Positions 42,574-55,059 of a stretch of DNA of 64,000 bases are shown here, piece after piece; the stretch's first letter is position 1, and each line of letters begins with the position of its first letter. Origin of the DNA: Halocafeteria seosinensis (taxonomy: Eukaryota > Sar > Bigyra > Bicosoecida); assembly GCA_001687465.1 (NCBI GenBank), contig LVLI01000141.1, positions 62,001 through 126,000 of the forward strand. The letters run 5' to 3'. The notes under the pieces were generated by a model. That model worked only from the letters and a program-made list of their open reading frames with translations. It ran no database searches and was not told the origin of the DNA. Made by a program: the position numbers and the translations under genes.

Positions 42574-44723
42574 TCAGCCCGAGGAAGCTCTCGCTACATG
42601 CGCTTGTATTTGCAAATGCAACTCAGACACTTCACGAGCTAAAGCCACGTTGGAATCAGCGGGTTTGCCGTAGAGTACGTTCAATTGAGGAAATACGCTG
42701 GTTTCCAGAGTGAGTAGTGCTTCATGAGCGTAATTTAGGTACCACTGAAGCTTTGCAACCATCAGGAAGTGAATGCAACACTTAAGCGATGTGCCAGGTA
42801 CCACCATTGCAGTGCGTTGGGCTGCCTCCTTCGCAAAGTACAGAGCTTTCTCATAATTTTTGTAGTCGATGTACTCCCTTGCAAGCACCTCAGAAGTCTG
42901 GAGTAGAAGGAAGTGCCATGGTGAGCAGAACGTTGACAACGCCATGAAGCACTGTTCAAGGCCACTAATGAGTTCCTCTTTGCGCCCGAAAGCCTGTTCC
43001 ATAGACTGCAATGACTTCATATATTCCTTCGATGATTTATAGTGTCTCAGCAGCTTCTTCAACGCTGATTTTTCTACAAGTTCCCCGCAACAACAGCAAC
43101 GCCATGTTATATTCATGACTCGCCCTAGGGACTGCTGGTCCGGAGCTGGGCTACCACCTTCATGTGTTGAGACATGGTTCACTAGGTCCTCTAGGGAAGA
43201 CACGAACTGCGTCATCAGGAATCCAACAACAAGAGGAGTTACTGTATTACTTCCCAAATGCTCTCTCACTTGCTTCAAAGGCTGATGATGGAATGTAGGT
43301 TCTTCCTGTAGTTCTTCTTCGGTAGGCTGCAAACACGATAGGGCAGCTTCTGCAGTCACGTCGGGAATCGCTATCCCATCGCACCTCGGAGCTTGGGAGC
43401 ATCGTAGTCCAACCAGATAAAATTCCCGATAAGACTCCTCAAACGAGGATGCAACAATGTGGTTGTCGCACTCCTTCCCAATCAAGACATCATACAGGTG
43501 GTTGTCCACCTCCAGGCATCGACGGCATTTACACCAGAATTTATACCCTTGCAGCAAATGCCAACGGACCAAACTAGAGGGCAATGTGTTATCACAATAT
43601 GAGATGGTAAGCTCTCCTCCTGCGGGGATACATTCAACACTGCGCAGGGCTTGGTGTTTTCCGTTATATATAACTGCACAATTAGGAACACAGCTATGAT
43701 TGAGGGTGGCAGTAAATGGATAAAATCCGATGCCCACCACATCCAGTTCTGGAGTGCAGATGGTATAAATGTTGCACGACATAGCACAGAGTAAGTTAAT
43801 GCAGTCCTTAACACCAAAGCGAGAAACTAAAGACGCCTCCTCATTACCCTCACTAGTGGAACGTTGAAGACTCAGATGGTGGACCTTTGTCATGATGTCG
43901 CCCAGGTTTTGGAGTTGAGAGGTCGAGAATCTGTCCCTGTTACTTACACAACTCCACACCCACTTAGATGAGGGCTCTGCCAGTACAGGAGATTCCGACC
44001 TAAACGCACTGCCTCCTGTAGGCAGGGTCCTTGAGTTATGTCCTAAGGGCAGATATTGAAGCTCATCTACTTCGTCCAATTCCTCGTTTTCAGTGGTTTG
44101 TCTAAGAAACATGAGGGTACGTAGCAGCATCCGAGTGATTGCAGACGGCACAACCTCTCGTCCGACATCTCCCTGCAAATGATACGAGAGCTGCAGATAG
44201 TCCGATTCTGAACGCAAAACACAATATACATACTTGAATCTTCTTAATGCCAGAGCATTCCAACTGGTGAAACGCTTTCCAGTCGCCTACTTGGCATGAC
44301 CTACTGCAGTAAGACGAACTTTTACAGCCTGCGAACTAGGGACATACGCAAGGATGAAATCCCTCTTCTCCTTGCTGTAGTCTTTCTAGCATATCACATA
44401 CCGGCGCATCTTCTCAATGGACCTCCTCCGGGAGCACATGTTCTGAGACATCCCCAACATGCAGAACGAGCTGCCTTGGTGGACTGAGTTGCTCCTCCAG
44501 GCTCATCTTTTTGGCATGCAACTTCCCCTGCACCCAGACCAGCGGAACTAGCCGAAGTAGCAGAGGTAATAGCCACGGCAACCGGATCCGATCGAAATAT
44601 GGTCATTCCAGGAGCTATTCCAACACCCTTGGCAACGAGTCGGCGTTGACGAGACGATGCTCCGTCTTCTGGAGATTCCTCATACTGTATTTCTACAGGA
44701 AGTCCTGGCTGTTCGGTGCCCAT
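42574..44723 (-). CDS. SMYD-type SET/MYND domain methyltransferase
   Basis: Exons: 44723-44402, 44328-44234 and 44172-42574, giving 671 residues. The split SET domain starts with the S-sequence VAKGVGIAPGM and is interrupted by a MYND zinc finger spanning the first intron: CWGCLRTC, then CAGCKSSSYCSRSCQVGDWKAFHQLEC. The SET core follows in exon 3: FTATLNHSCVPNCAVIY with the NHSC cofactor motif, and GGELTISYCD with the catalytic-site Tyr. The post-SET CKCRRC is also present. The C-terminal ~250 residues look like helical TPR-like repeats as in SMYD proteins. Members methylate lysines of histones or cytosolic proteins; the target is unknown. For exon 3 I chose the acceptor ending at 44173 because it keeps frame and a normal intron length. 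Confidence 0.9.
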
Positions 44724-45721
44724 TTCGTTTCACTGTAGCGTATATAGCTTCTTGTCTGTTTGGACGATAACGATGTAAGCGCCAAGCTAATCATGGACAC
44801 TGTTGGACAGCCTTATCAGCGTCTTCACAGAGGACATTGAACTTCACCACATTGAGAAGATGAAAAATACACGACCCAAGGCGTTGTATACAGTGTTCCG
44901 GTGTAGAATGCTGATAAATAAGATAAATGAACGTATACTGAGCGTGCGCGAAGAGTGCCGTGTACCATTATACCCGTATTTCAGCAGCAGCAGCGAAGGG
45001 GTGATCCCACACTGGCAATTCGCAGTCGCTTTTACGATAAGGGAAGCCGCCTGTGAGAAGCTGTAACTCTCCTACCTTGCCGCTTTAATAGGAAGTGCTT
45101 TGATAAACCAATGATAAACGACTGACCATAGGAGACAACATATGTATGTTATGGCAACGGAGCCTCACTCCTCTTCGTTCCCGGTGGGTAGTATTGTGCG
45201 TGGCAATCACCACTCCACATATCCCATCCCTTACGCTTCATTTCGATGCCTCATATATTCACATGCATTGGTCAACAGAATTCATTCATTCGTGTACTAC
45301 AAGGACACTGAACTGATCCAAGTCCCGGACGAGTACCAGCTGTCTCCGCCACCCTTTTGGTATTTTTGAATCCCCCTTTGGCTTCCCCTTTCAGTGGATT
45401 TCAAAAAGACCCTCGAACGGGGCCTGTTGTGAATGCTCGCTTACATACCTCCAGGATTACTACTCACTCGCGGCGGACTTTTGGTAATTCCTCTCTTTGT
45501 ATCTCTCACAGACTATCAGATAGACTTTGTCATTGGCGGTCTTATTGTACGTGCGCAAACTTAAGCGACGGAGGAGAGGATTCCAGCTAGACCTTTTCTT
45601 CTTGTTATTCTTTCTGCTCTCTCGTTATTTTACTTTAAAGCACAAGAGAAGCGCCAGGACATTCGCTTCATTATATCCAGTACAAGTAGCGTTGCCTAAT
45701 TTCCCCGTCGTATAATTGATC
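44724..45721. other. 1-kb spacer between SET gene and ankyrin gene, with an uncalled hydrophobic mini-ORF
   Basis: No secure gene. A frame at 45142-45369 begins with ATG and encodes 75 residues without recognisable features. At 45433-45564 a 43-codon frame encodes a strongly hydrophobic peptide (GLLLTRGGLLVIPLFV). It ends next to a good GTACGT donor, and a pyrimidine-rich stretch follows at 45590-45640, so a small spliced membrane protein is possible. The rest should be the two promoters. Confidence 0.3.
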
Positions 45722-48700
45722 ATGCTGGGAGGAAACAGCAAAGCATCCTCCTCATTCCATAGCGGGTCTTCTGGCTCGGGCTACCGGAAGCAAAAGCTCT
45801 ACGAGAGCACCAAGGGGGACTCCTTGCCCGCAGAGAGTACGAATGGGCACACTGCTGCGGACATTAATCTAGCAGGAGCTACTCAATCCAAGGCAACCAT
45901 CTCGCCGCATGCACTCGAGGAAAGCGGAGGGTTGTTTCCTGAAGGCGTGCCCCAGGGTATGATTGATGAACTCAAAGTAGCAGGTAAGCGAAGAGTTTAC
46001 GGGTATATGAGATATGTTTCCGAATTGATTTTCATTCGCTTGCTTGCACAGTCCGTAGAGGAAACAAGGCCCGGGTGGTCAACTTGATCGAAGACCGTCG
46101 TTATACGGTTGACCACGTATTTGAAGACAGCACAACCCCACTAATGAATGCTTGCCAAACTCGTATGTGTATTTATACTTCTATTGGAGTGAATTTACAA
46201 AATATGAATAACCGTGTTGTTCGTAAGTATGTACAGGAAGGGAAAATATCGCGATGTGGCTGTTGGAACAGAACGCGGATCCCCACAAACAGACTAAAAA
46301 CAAAAGACAGACCGCGCTCCACTTGGCTTGTGAACAGGGATTGCTTAGTATTGTTAGGGAACTTGTCAAACACATGCGAGACCAAATTGATATAGCAGAT
46401 TCCTCGTCTTGCACACGTGAGTGAAAGCGACGGCAAGGGCGCGTACTTGACGTACTTACTTGTTAACGTTTCCATAATTGCAGCAATGCACTACGCGGCG
46501 TATAGTGGTGCGGTGCATGTTATGCAACTGCTCGCATTGGAAGGCGCGAGCCGAACCCCTCGGACTGAAAGAGGATTTACTCCATTGTACATGCTCGTTT
46601 ACAGCGAGAAAACAACTGATGTACAGAAAGCAGTATGCTTACATTACCTTTTCAGTTTCCCCGAATGGCGACATCCGGATATAATCAACGCCAGATCTGC
46701 AAAGCGCTCCGGTGGACTCTCAAGGGAGACTCCGTTGATGCTTGCCACACGAACTGGCCTGGTGAACACAGTGAGAGCGTTACTTAGCACTGGGGACGCG
46801 ATCGACGTGACAAACGAACAGTCACGGGACAATCGTGATAAATCTCCATTAGAGATTTGCTCGACAGCTCTGAACAATGCTCGGCATGCCTTGTCAAAAC
46901 AACGGAGCTCACAAGTCCCCGCTCTAGAGGCGGAATCGACCGTGTCGCCAGCATTTAATTTTGGAATGGATCTCTCCCCACTTCGTCAATACACGTTTGA
47001 TCATCCGAGATGGAATGAAACGTTGAAGGAGGACTATATTCAACCAACTGTTGAAGAATACTGTACCGTTTACGGTCTAAAGCTGTCTGAAATTTTCAAC
47101 GACGCTGTTTTGAGCGTTGACACGTCAGGGGAAGGAAACCAACGGAGCTTGGACAAAAAATATGTGAAAGCATCTGATATTGTTACGTTTAACGGGAGGA
47201 GGGAATACGCAAATATTCCTCAGCATTATTTCGATGTGCAACAAAGAGGTGCTGAAGCCGATGCCTTTACTGCTGTTTCCGTTTTTGAGGCAATCCAGAA
47301 ATTGTTGAATAACAGGATCGCGAGCCAGCGTGGCCAACCCGCTCTCTCTGAAACTGAGCTAGTGCAACTATTTTCCGACGATAGCAGGACTGAGAGTAGC
47401 TCTTCCAGGAAAGGCCGAAGATCGAAGCCGAAACGCACCTCTGAAAGAACAAGTTCAGATGCAGCAGGTGGGACCGAGATCGAGGAGCGCCAGTCAGAAG
47501 GAAGGAAACGAGACGAAAACGCTTCCCAGGAGCGTAATGCCGAGCCTGTATCTGCGAGGGAAAGCAGACAGAAGGAGCATATGGCTGCCTCTGGTCCAGT
47601 ACAGGAAGTCTCAAGTTCGTTTGCAGTGGTGAACCCAACCGAAGCCGTTGAAGATGACTCGGAGGAATGGGTGACGGTTGGGCAGGCCCGTGCACCAAAG
47701 AAGTCGTCGAAGAGTAGGGGCAAGAAGGAAAGAAGAGATGCGGGTGGAAAGGATGCTCGAGCCGGAGGAAATGGGAAACAAAACAAGACGACTGATAAGA
47801 AGAGTGGAAAGAACATTGACGCTGACAAGCCCGCCGAAGCCCCAAAACGGACTAAGGCTACGCATCCTCCAAAAGAGTCAGACTTCCCTCCACCTGTCTC
47901 AAGAAAAGCCGTGGCGTCCGTAGAGGGCGTTTCAAGTTGGAAAGACTTGGTGCAGGAGCCGCGTACTTCTACCCAATCCAACGCAACCCGGAGGAAGTCG
48001 GCTGATGAAGTTCACGCCGAAATGTCCCGTGTCCCCGACGAAAGTAAAATAAGCTCCACAATACATTCCCCCGGTAACGCTGCACCAATGGAACAGCAAG
48101 CTACAAGACAAGAAGAAACATCAGCGGTAGAGTCGCTTGGAGTGATACAGGATAAATTTCCAGAGCTGGATACATTTAGTGTCTCTGTGGAGAATGTCTT
48201 TGGTTTGGGAGATTTATCATCTCTACCTCTGGATCAACTTGAGGCCATTAAGCGGGTCCTTCTACGCTCAGAGAAAAACATTTCCGCCGAAATAGCTTCA
48301 AGAAAGGAGATGGACACTGAAAAGTCTGCTACTGCTGCTTTTGTACAGGAGCACACTTCCAACAATAGTGGTCAAGTCCCTTTCTCCGAAAAGCCTGTGT
48401 CTCAGAAACCCAAATTGAAGGCAGAGGCTAGAGAATTCGAACCATCGACCGGCTGGAAGGATACTGCAGTCACCCATGGAGGAGGCAGTTCAAGTGGATC
48501 TCTCTCACCTCCATCTCCTCAGCCAGCGACAGGGCAATCAACTCCCTGGGCCGCCGCTGTCACCAAATCCACTCAACCGCAGACGGACTCCGCCTCAAGA
48601 GTCCCGAAAACGGAACCGCAGAATGAAGCTAAGAGTGAGCATACGCCCGCATCTGCTCCTGAGTCAGACACAGTAGCATCTTTTCCTAATACCTCCCTGG

Positions 48701-49068
48701 AGTCAAACACCGTTCCATTCGGCAGCTCGTGGGCAAACCTTGCCGCCAGTGCTTCTGCAGGAACCGGAGCTACCCCACCCCGTCTGAAAGTGGTGGCTCG
48801 CCCTCCAGCCGCACAGCAACAAGAAGGTGCTTCGCGTCGAGCAGGAGGAAGCGGAAGCGGTCGAGGGGGTGGCAATAAGAATAGTCGTTCGAATACTCGA
48901 AATAACCAAACAAACAAGGGTAAAGAAAATACAGGACAACATCCCAAGAAGCGATCTTCCGACACTTCGCGGCGAATGGAGAGTCGTCCAGTTGGTCCCT
49001 CGCGAGCGGGAACAATTGATAGAGCTAGAGCTGATGCTGCTCAAACGAGCAGTTCGAAAAAAGGGTAA
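45722..49068 (+). CDS. Ankyrin-repeat protein with PAM2-like motif and RG-rich tail
   Basis: Exons: 45722-45983, 46052-46162, 46237-46416, 46484-49068, giving 1,045 residues. Ankyrin repeats occupy about residues 85-300: TTPLMNACQT, then QTALHLACEQGLLSIVRELV, then MHYAAYSGAVHVMQLLALEG, then a longer TPLMLATRTGLVNTVRALL. The remaining ~700 residues are disordered with Lys/Glu/Ser-rich stretches. Within them, at 48415-48444, LKAEAREFEP matches the PAM2 consensus (LNxxAxxFxP) that binds the MLLE domain of poly(A)-binding protein. Near the C-terminus SSWANLAASA and then a GSGSGRGGG Arg/Gly tract resemble RNA-binding regions. I infer a post-transcriptional regulator that docks on mRNPs through PABP. 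No named orthologue is assigned. Confidence 0.85.
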
Positions 49069-49463
49069 CCGAGGGAATACTGTTTTCTTCTTGGGGATAT
49101 ATAGATAACACATAGCAGATAACACATGTGTTCAGTCAACTTCCACAATTCAAATACTACCACACCAGAGCAAGAGACCCAAGCACAATATATACACTGT
49201 TGGTACCACAAGGTATGCATTGGACGTGTATCTATTCATTGAATACGATTGTTTGTGCTCTCGGCATACTTGTAACACAAGTTGTACGTGTGTAATCCAG
49301 ACAGTCAGTGTGAGACAGACTGTGGTGGCCCACTTCAATCACGGGGTGTTGTATTGTCTTGTTTGAAGTCGTTTTGTATGGTAAATACCAGCACACCCAG
49401 CCTCAGTAAAGAAGAACCAAAAAAGGAGTTAGGCCTATCAATATACCCCATCATCGTCCTGCC
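49069..49463. other. Spacer between ankyrin and importin genes
   Basis: 395 bp with no coding exon I can support. It includes the ankyrin gene 3' end and the importin promoter. Confidence 0.45.
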
Positions 49464-52400
49464 ATGGAGCAACAGACTGAGGTTGGCGGTGGGATCGACA
49501 TCAACCGTCTCTGCCACCTCCTGGAGCTGACTTTGACCCAAGACAATGCACAGCGAAAGCAAGCCGAAGAAGCGCTTACTCAGGTTAGTCTGTAGTCCCA
49601 GCATGTGGGTTTGCACATACATGCTGGTGTGTGTATATGTGGATCTGGTGCTACCTAGGGCAGCCAATCGACGCAAAGTGACACCAAAACTGGCTTGGAG
49701 CTTACAATCCCTGTATAATGCTTGTTTTTGGATGTAATATTACGCAGTTGGCTCAGACGCCCGGGTATATATCTACACTGCTGAGATTGGTCACGTCGGA
49801 CGTCAGTGTCGTCGCGAAACAATGCGCGGCAGCTCAATTCAAAGTGACGGCACATCGATTCTGGGCTAATCTGGACCGAGAGAACCCATCACCTATCCCA
49901 ACAGATGAAAAGCAGTTTGTACGCGACAATATCATTGAGGTACGGCATGATAATAACGGGGGCACTCAGCTGGGAACTTGCAATAGTGGATGAAATAGTG
50001 TACTGCAGGCCATCTTGCGCGAGGCGAATGCACCTGTGTGCTCACTATTGATACAAGGTGCTGTCAGCATACTTTCGGAAGATTTCCCCGACCGCTGGGA
50101 ATCCCTTCCTCAGATTTGCATCAACAACTTATCATCGAATGACCAAAGGCGCATATTCAATGTAGGTGAAGGGTTCATTCCCGGACTGCTTCGATATCGA
50201 TAATCTTTGACGATGACGGCTTGGTGTTCCTTCTCAGACTACACTATTACTACGCAAGTGTTTCAAGCACCTGGAGTATAAGCGCGACGAACACCGCCAC
50301 ATCCTGTACATGCTTGCCGACCCTACGCTTCCACAGCTATATAACATTATAGCTGAATGCTCCAAGTACGTTCCTCGCCACCCCCAACGACGATAATCCG
50401 TCCCTCATTTTTTTTCTTATTTCCTGAGCAGATATGATACGTATGATGCTGCGCATCAGGCGAGGATAATACTGAAATCATACTGGTCGTGTGTCCAATA
50501 TGCTCTAGGCGGGTACTGCGCTCAACCACAGGTAATTCCTCAATTAAGGTGCAAGTCAACTCTCTAGTTTGCCTAACGTAAAAGAAATATATCAATGCAG
50601 GCTTTAGAATCGTGGTTAATGATGGTTTCGCATTTCCTTCAAAGAGACTTACCTTCGAGTCACCCAACAGACCCAGAAGAACAGAAAGACAGTCCGTTCT
50701 GGAAGTGCAAGAAGTGGGCATCAATGGTAAATTCTATCCATTGGAATACGTCATATCTTCGAGGGTATCAAGTACTCCCTATTTCCTCGTGCAGATTCTT
50801 TCTCGCTTCGCTAACCGCTACGGGTCGCCAAAACTAGTACCGCAAAATCAAGTCGAAGCAGTTCGATATTTCAACAAGAACCTGTTGACACGCGTGCTGG
50901 CACCTATAGTGAACCAGCTGGATCGTTTTTCCAAAAACGAATACATTTCGGATCGCGTTCTGCTTCATTGTTTCGACTTCTTAAGGGCAGCCGTCGAGTT
51001 CGGGAATTGCTACAGGCATTTGAAACCTTATCTCAATTTCTTAGTGGAGAATGTCCTTTTGAAAGCTTTCTGTTTCAATGATGATGACGAAGAATTGTTT
51101 GAATCGGATAAGACCGAGTTTATTCGCTCAACGTACAATGATATTCAAGATTGGCTATCCCCCCGTCTTGCAGCGTCTAGCGCGTTGGCAAATCTTGCAG
51201 AAAAGCGGTAGGTGCTGTTAGATAGTGGAAATAATTTAAAGCTGTTGCGATTGTACGAATACGCATATGCAGGGAGAAAGACACGTTACCTCTCATTATG
51301 GATACATGTCATCGAGCTTTACAGACGTATGACAATGCCACCGATCCCCAGCAAAAACCCTACCGGTTGAAAGAAGGAGTATTGGAAATGCTAGGTGGGT
51401 GCTCCATGCTCGACTAGCGGGGTGATCATCATCTGAACTGCCTCTTTTGTTCCAGGTCATATGCATGGTCTTTTACTAAAGCGTAAACAATACAAGCAAA
51501 ACATGGAGGACTTCATATTTCGACATGTTGCTCCGGAATTCGACAGCTCTGTTGGCTGGTTGCGAGCAAGGTACGCCCGTGCAAATTCTCACTTGGCGCA
51601 TTTCTTCCAAGAGCATGAACCTACGGCGCAGATCTCTATGGCTGTTTGGCTTATTGGCTAGTATAAAGTTTCGCAACGGCGACAAATTCCGAGAACTCGT
51701 GCGCAAGACTCTACAGATGTACGAAGACCCTGAACCAGCGGTTCGGTTCGTTGCGGCTTATATTACCCGTTTCCTCCTACGAAAGAGTGCTGCAAAGGAG
51801 ATAATTCGGCCTATTCTGTCGCAAGTTGTAGAAGTACTGTTCAAAATGGTGAACGATATCCAAGTACGCTTATGGTGGTTCGGACTCAAAGCTACTGCGT
51901 TAAAAATTGTGCTTCATTTTTGTCTTCCAGGCTGACGATATTGTTGTTTCGTTGAATGAACTGCTTACTGAGTTTCGAGACGATATAACCTCTCTAGCAC
52001 TGCCGATACTGGAGAAGTTTGTACGTTGGATGGTGTTATCATTGTTGGATGCTCTTTTGTCCATTCAATCTCTGTATTATTGCAGGTTAAATTTTTCCAA
52101 ATGTTCTTCGATGAAGGGGAAAATGAAACTGAGCCGGAGGCTGGAGAAACTCTAGATATGGCTTCACTCAACTGCCTCGAGGTATGTGCCCCTCCAGCGA
52201 GCTATCTTGTCCCATTTGTACATGGGTTCTTCTTGGTGCCTCTGCTCACAGGGCATTCAAACGGTATTGTCACATATGGAATATTCAGAGGATGTGTGGC
52301 CTCAAGTAGAACAGTTGATTTTCCCCGTTATAGAGTTTATTGTAGGCCAGAATGCATTCCAGTTAGAGTATTTCGAAGATGCCTTGAGGATTTTGAGTTC

Positions 52401-53623
52401 GTCCGTAGAAAAGGTTCCCAACGTGACCCCTAACATGTGGAAAATGTTGGAACTAGTTATGAATGCTTTGGAAAATTTTGCCCCTGATTTTATTGAAGAA
52501 GGATTCATGGTTTTGCAAACTTATCTTGAGAAGGATATCCGTGGATTCATTCAGGGAGGACCAAACAGGAATATGAACCTGGTGCACCGCGTTTGGAGTG
52601 TCCACGAGAAGATGTTCCGTGATATGTCGGAATCTGAGCAGGCGTGGTCATCCAGAATGATATTAGCGATAACAATTTATGCAAATCAGGGTTTGTTGGA
52701 CCAATACCTTCCAAACATCCTAATTAGCATTTTGCAGCAGATAGAGAAAGTGAAGACGCAAGATGTCAAGGTGGCACTTACGTCAGTTGTGGCAGGCTGT
52801 TTTTTCAATAACGCTCAAGTTTCACTTCAAACGCTAGAAAAAGAAGGCGCCACTCTTAAGGCTTTCGAATACATGGTAAACAGCTCTAACCACCATCTTA
52901 GCCGATTGGATAAAAAGGTGACTGCCATGGGGCTGTTGGCTGCAATAGAGCAATTTCCTATAGAACAGCACTCTTGGGCTGAGCGAGCGGTGGAACTTTA
53001 TCGGAGTGCAGCAACGTTACTTCGGCAACGGTATAAATTGATCAATGAAGAAGAAGATACTGACGACGAGGACGAGGAAGACGCCGAGGACGAAGATGTG
53101 GAAGAAAGTGGAGATGAAGATGACGCCATATTCGACGACGAAGGTGAGGAGGAGGAGGATCAGCCGGTAGACGTGGGAGAGAACGAAGATACTGTAGACG
53201 AGGAAGATGAAGAGTACATGAAGATGCTACAAGTAAGTTCAAATGTAGAATCGCTATGGAAAATTCTTTACGGCTTTAGTTCGAGGTTGCTTGAGTCGCA
53301 GGAAGAAGCCCAACGCTTACGAGAAACTGGAGACGGGATGGGCGATTTCTATGATAAGCAAGAAATTGCGGGCGCAGAGACTGGAAACTCTCCACTGGAC
53401 AAGATCAACGAATACAGTACTCTGTTGAACGCACTCGAAAATGGCAGACTATCCCAAGTACGTCAGATCTGGGAGGTTTGTGTCCCTCTGCTGATGCCTT
53501 ACTTCCTTATCACTGCAGATAAAGGGACATGTATCATCGACACTGACGAACGAAGAGCGCGAGTGGCTTCAAGAGTGTCAAAAGATTGCAAAAGAGCAAG
53601 ACGAAGAAGACCAATCAGACTAG
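49464..53623 (+). CDS. Importin-7/8-like nuclear transport receptor (karyopherin beta)
   Basis: Fifteen exons: 49464-49583, 49748-49939, 50009-50161, 50238-50365, 50432-50531, 50601-50726, 50795-51207, 51273-51394, 51456-51570, 51632-51863, 51931-52020, 52086-52181, 52252-53232, 53302-53457, 53519-53623. The product is 1,042 residues, very close to animal importin-7. The N-terminal importin-beta (RanGTP-binding) domain has RKQAEEALTQLAQTPGY. Family blocks follow: DFPDRWESLP, WKCKKWAS..RFANRYG, DEELFESDKTEFIRSTYN, PYRLKEGVLEMLG and SSVGWLRAR. A long acidic stretch near residues 860-905 corresponds to the acidic loop of importin-7/8. It carries cargo such as ribosomal proteins or histones into the nucleus. 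The penultimate and last introns were placed by the loss of conservation and give the natural end EEDQSD. Confidence 0.94.
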
Positions 53624-53626
53624 CCA

Positions 53627-55059
53627 TCAGGGTGCCGATCCTTGAGTAGTTAGTACAATAAACTTGTTCCATACTTGACTGTACTGCGCTACACTTGCAG
53701 GTGCTTCTGCACTAGGTATCGACCGTCGCATAGTTACAGTGGTGAAAGACCGCTTGCTATTCCGCTTCTTACCTTGCTCCCAAATGCTATCAAAACTCTC
53801 TATCATTGAAGCATGCAACCGGTTCAGTGTTGCAATGCTATCAGGAAATGCATCTTCGATTCTATCGGGTGCACGTTGTTTACCTTTCTGATCGGTGGCT
53901 TTGTGAGACAGCTGCGATATCCACCACTCCTCTGCTGTGGTAGTTCTACGGTCTACATCCGTTGGTGCTCCTAATAACCGGAGAAACTGGGCACTTTGGT
54001 TGTCATTCAACGTATACAAACGCTCATCCATGTATCCTTCTTGACTTTTATCTAACAACCAGTGTGTGACATGTAACGATACAAGCGCTAGCGGATACCC
54101 TCTGAAAGGCAAGTCCGTTTTCTCCACAACAGTCTTAGTAGTCTGAGGACCCATATACATTAGACAATAAGGTATTAACGCAGATGTCGAGCACATTATT
54201 CTTCTCGAGCGTACCTCTGGGTTACTCCGCACAAAAGCCCAGAACTGAAGGAGGCCCAAGATACCGACACTCCTCAAGTCTGACTCAGGTCCTGCGTCAG
54301 TGAAGTGAAGGTTGCATACAGCACGGTTCATCATCTGTAGGAATAGAACAGCATACCCGATGATCTCTGGAACCCAAGTATGCTCCAGTCTCTCCCTTTC
54401 GAATCCGTCGTCGACGAAGCATAACGAGCATATGGCAACGTCGAATCCGTTGGCTCAGTACTTGTATCCACGCCGGTGGCTTCCACATCCTCCCACAGCC
54501 TGTCCAATATTTCTCGATGCAACGGGTTGTCGTGAGAAAATTCAAATGAGGCGAGGATTTTGAACAAGGAACGCGCCTCCGCTGCACACTTTAACTTTGT
54601 AAGTACTGTCTGAATCTGCGGCTGTACTTCGTGGTACCTGTCGGATTCCAGCTGGAGTTGAATTACGCGTTCCACAGCATCTCTGGAAAATGGACGCCGG
54701 TGAAGAAACGCGTCCAGTTCTTCCATAGAAGAGCTATTTTCCTCGTTTGATTCCCTGCAGGAATGTATAATCTCTCTTATCCATGGTTCAATGCGCTTGA
54801 TAACAGTGGCTGGGTCCTCCTCCAGAGGTGAGCTACTGCTCAGGTGTCTTGCCGGCTGCTGTCTCCGAAGCTCTTCGTAGACACTCTGTATGGGAGTTTT
54901 GAACGAATAGTACAGGTATCTGTGGTAAGGCACTACTATAATGGGATCAATAACCTTATGTATCTTGTTATAGATCCATGCTATGACAGCTTGAAGTGGT
55001 CTCCAGATGAGCCATTTTAGGACATCTAGGAGCCACATAGCCCTACAACACCTGGCCAA
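53627..55059 (-). CDS. ELMO-domain protein
   Basis: Two exons, 55059-54357 and 54291-53627, giving 455 residues. An N-terminal amphipathic region (LLDVLKWLIWRPLQAVIAWIY) may bind membrane. The C-terminal half fits the ELMO/CED-12 domain: DWSILGFQ just before the intron, then GPESDLRSVGILGLLQFWAF after it, and GYPLALVSLHVTHWLLD. In ELMOD proteins this domain acts as a GAP for ARL2/ARF GTPases; the Arg of the WxxxGFQ-x-DxxTDFR motif is retained here as SDLRSVG, though the surrounding residues are divergent. Activity is therefore inferred. Splicing at GTATGC to GACGCAG is required to bring the two halves together. Its stop is 3 nt from that of the convergent importin gene. Confidence 0.82.

Noticed and set aside
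44803-45066. 87-codon plus-strand frame
   Set aside because: It has no ATG near its start and no recognisable sequence.
47226-47981. 251-codon minus-strand frame opposite the ankyrin gene
   Set aside because: Ser/Phe/Leu-rich shadow of Lys/Glu/Arg codons on the coding strand; it has no introns or homology.
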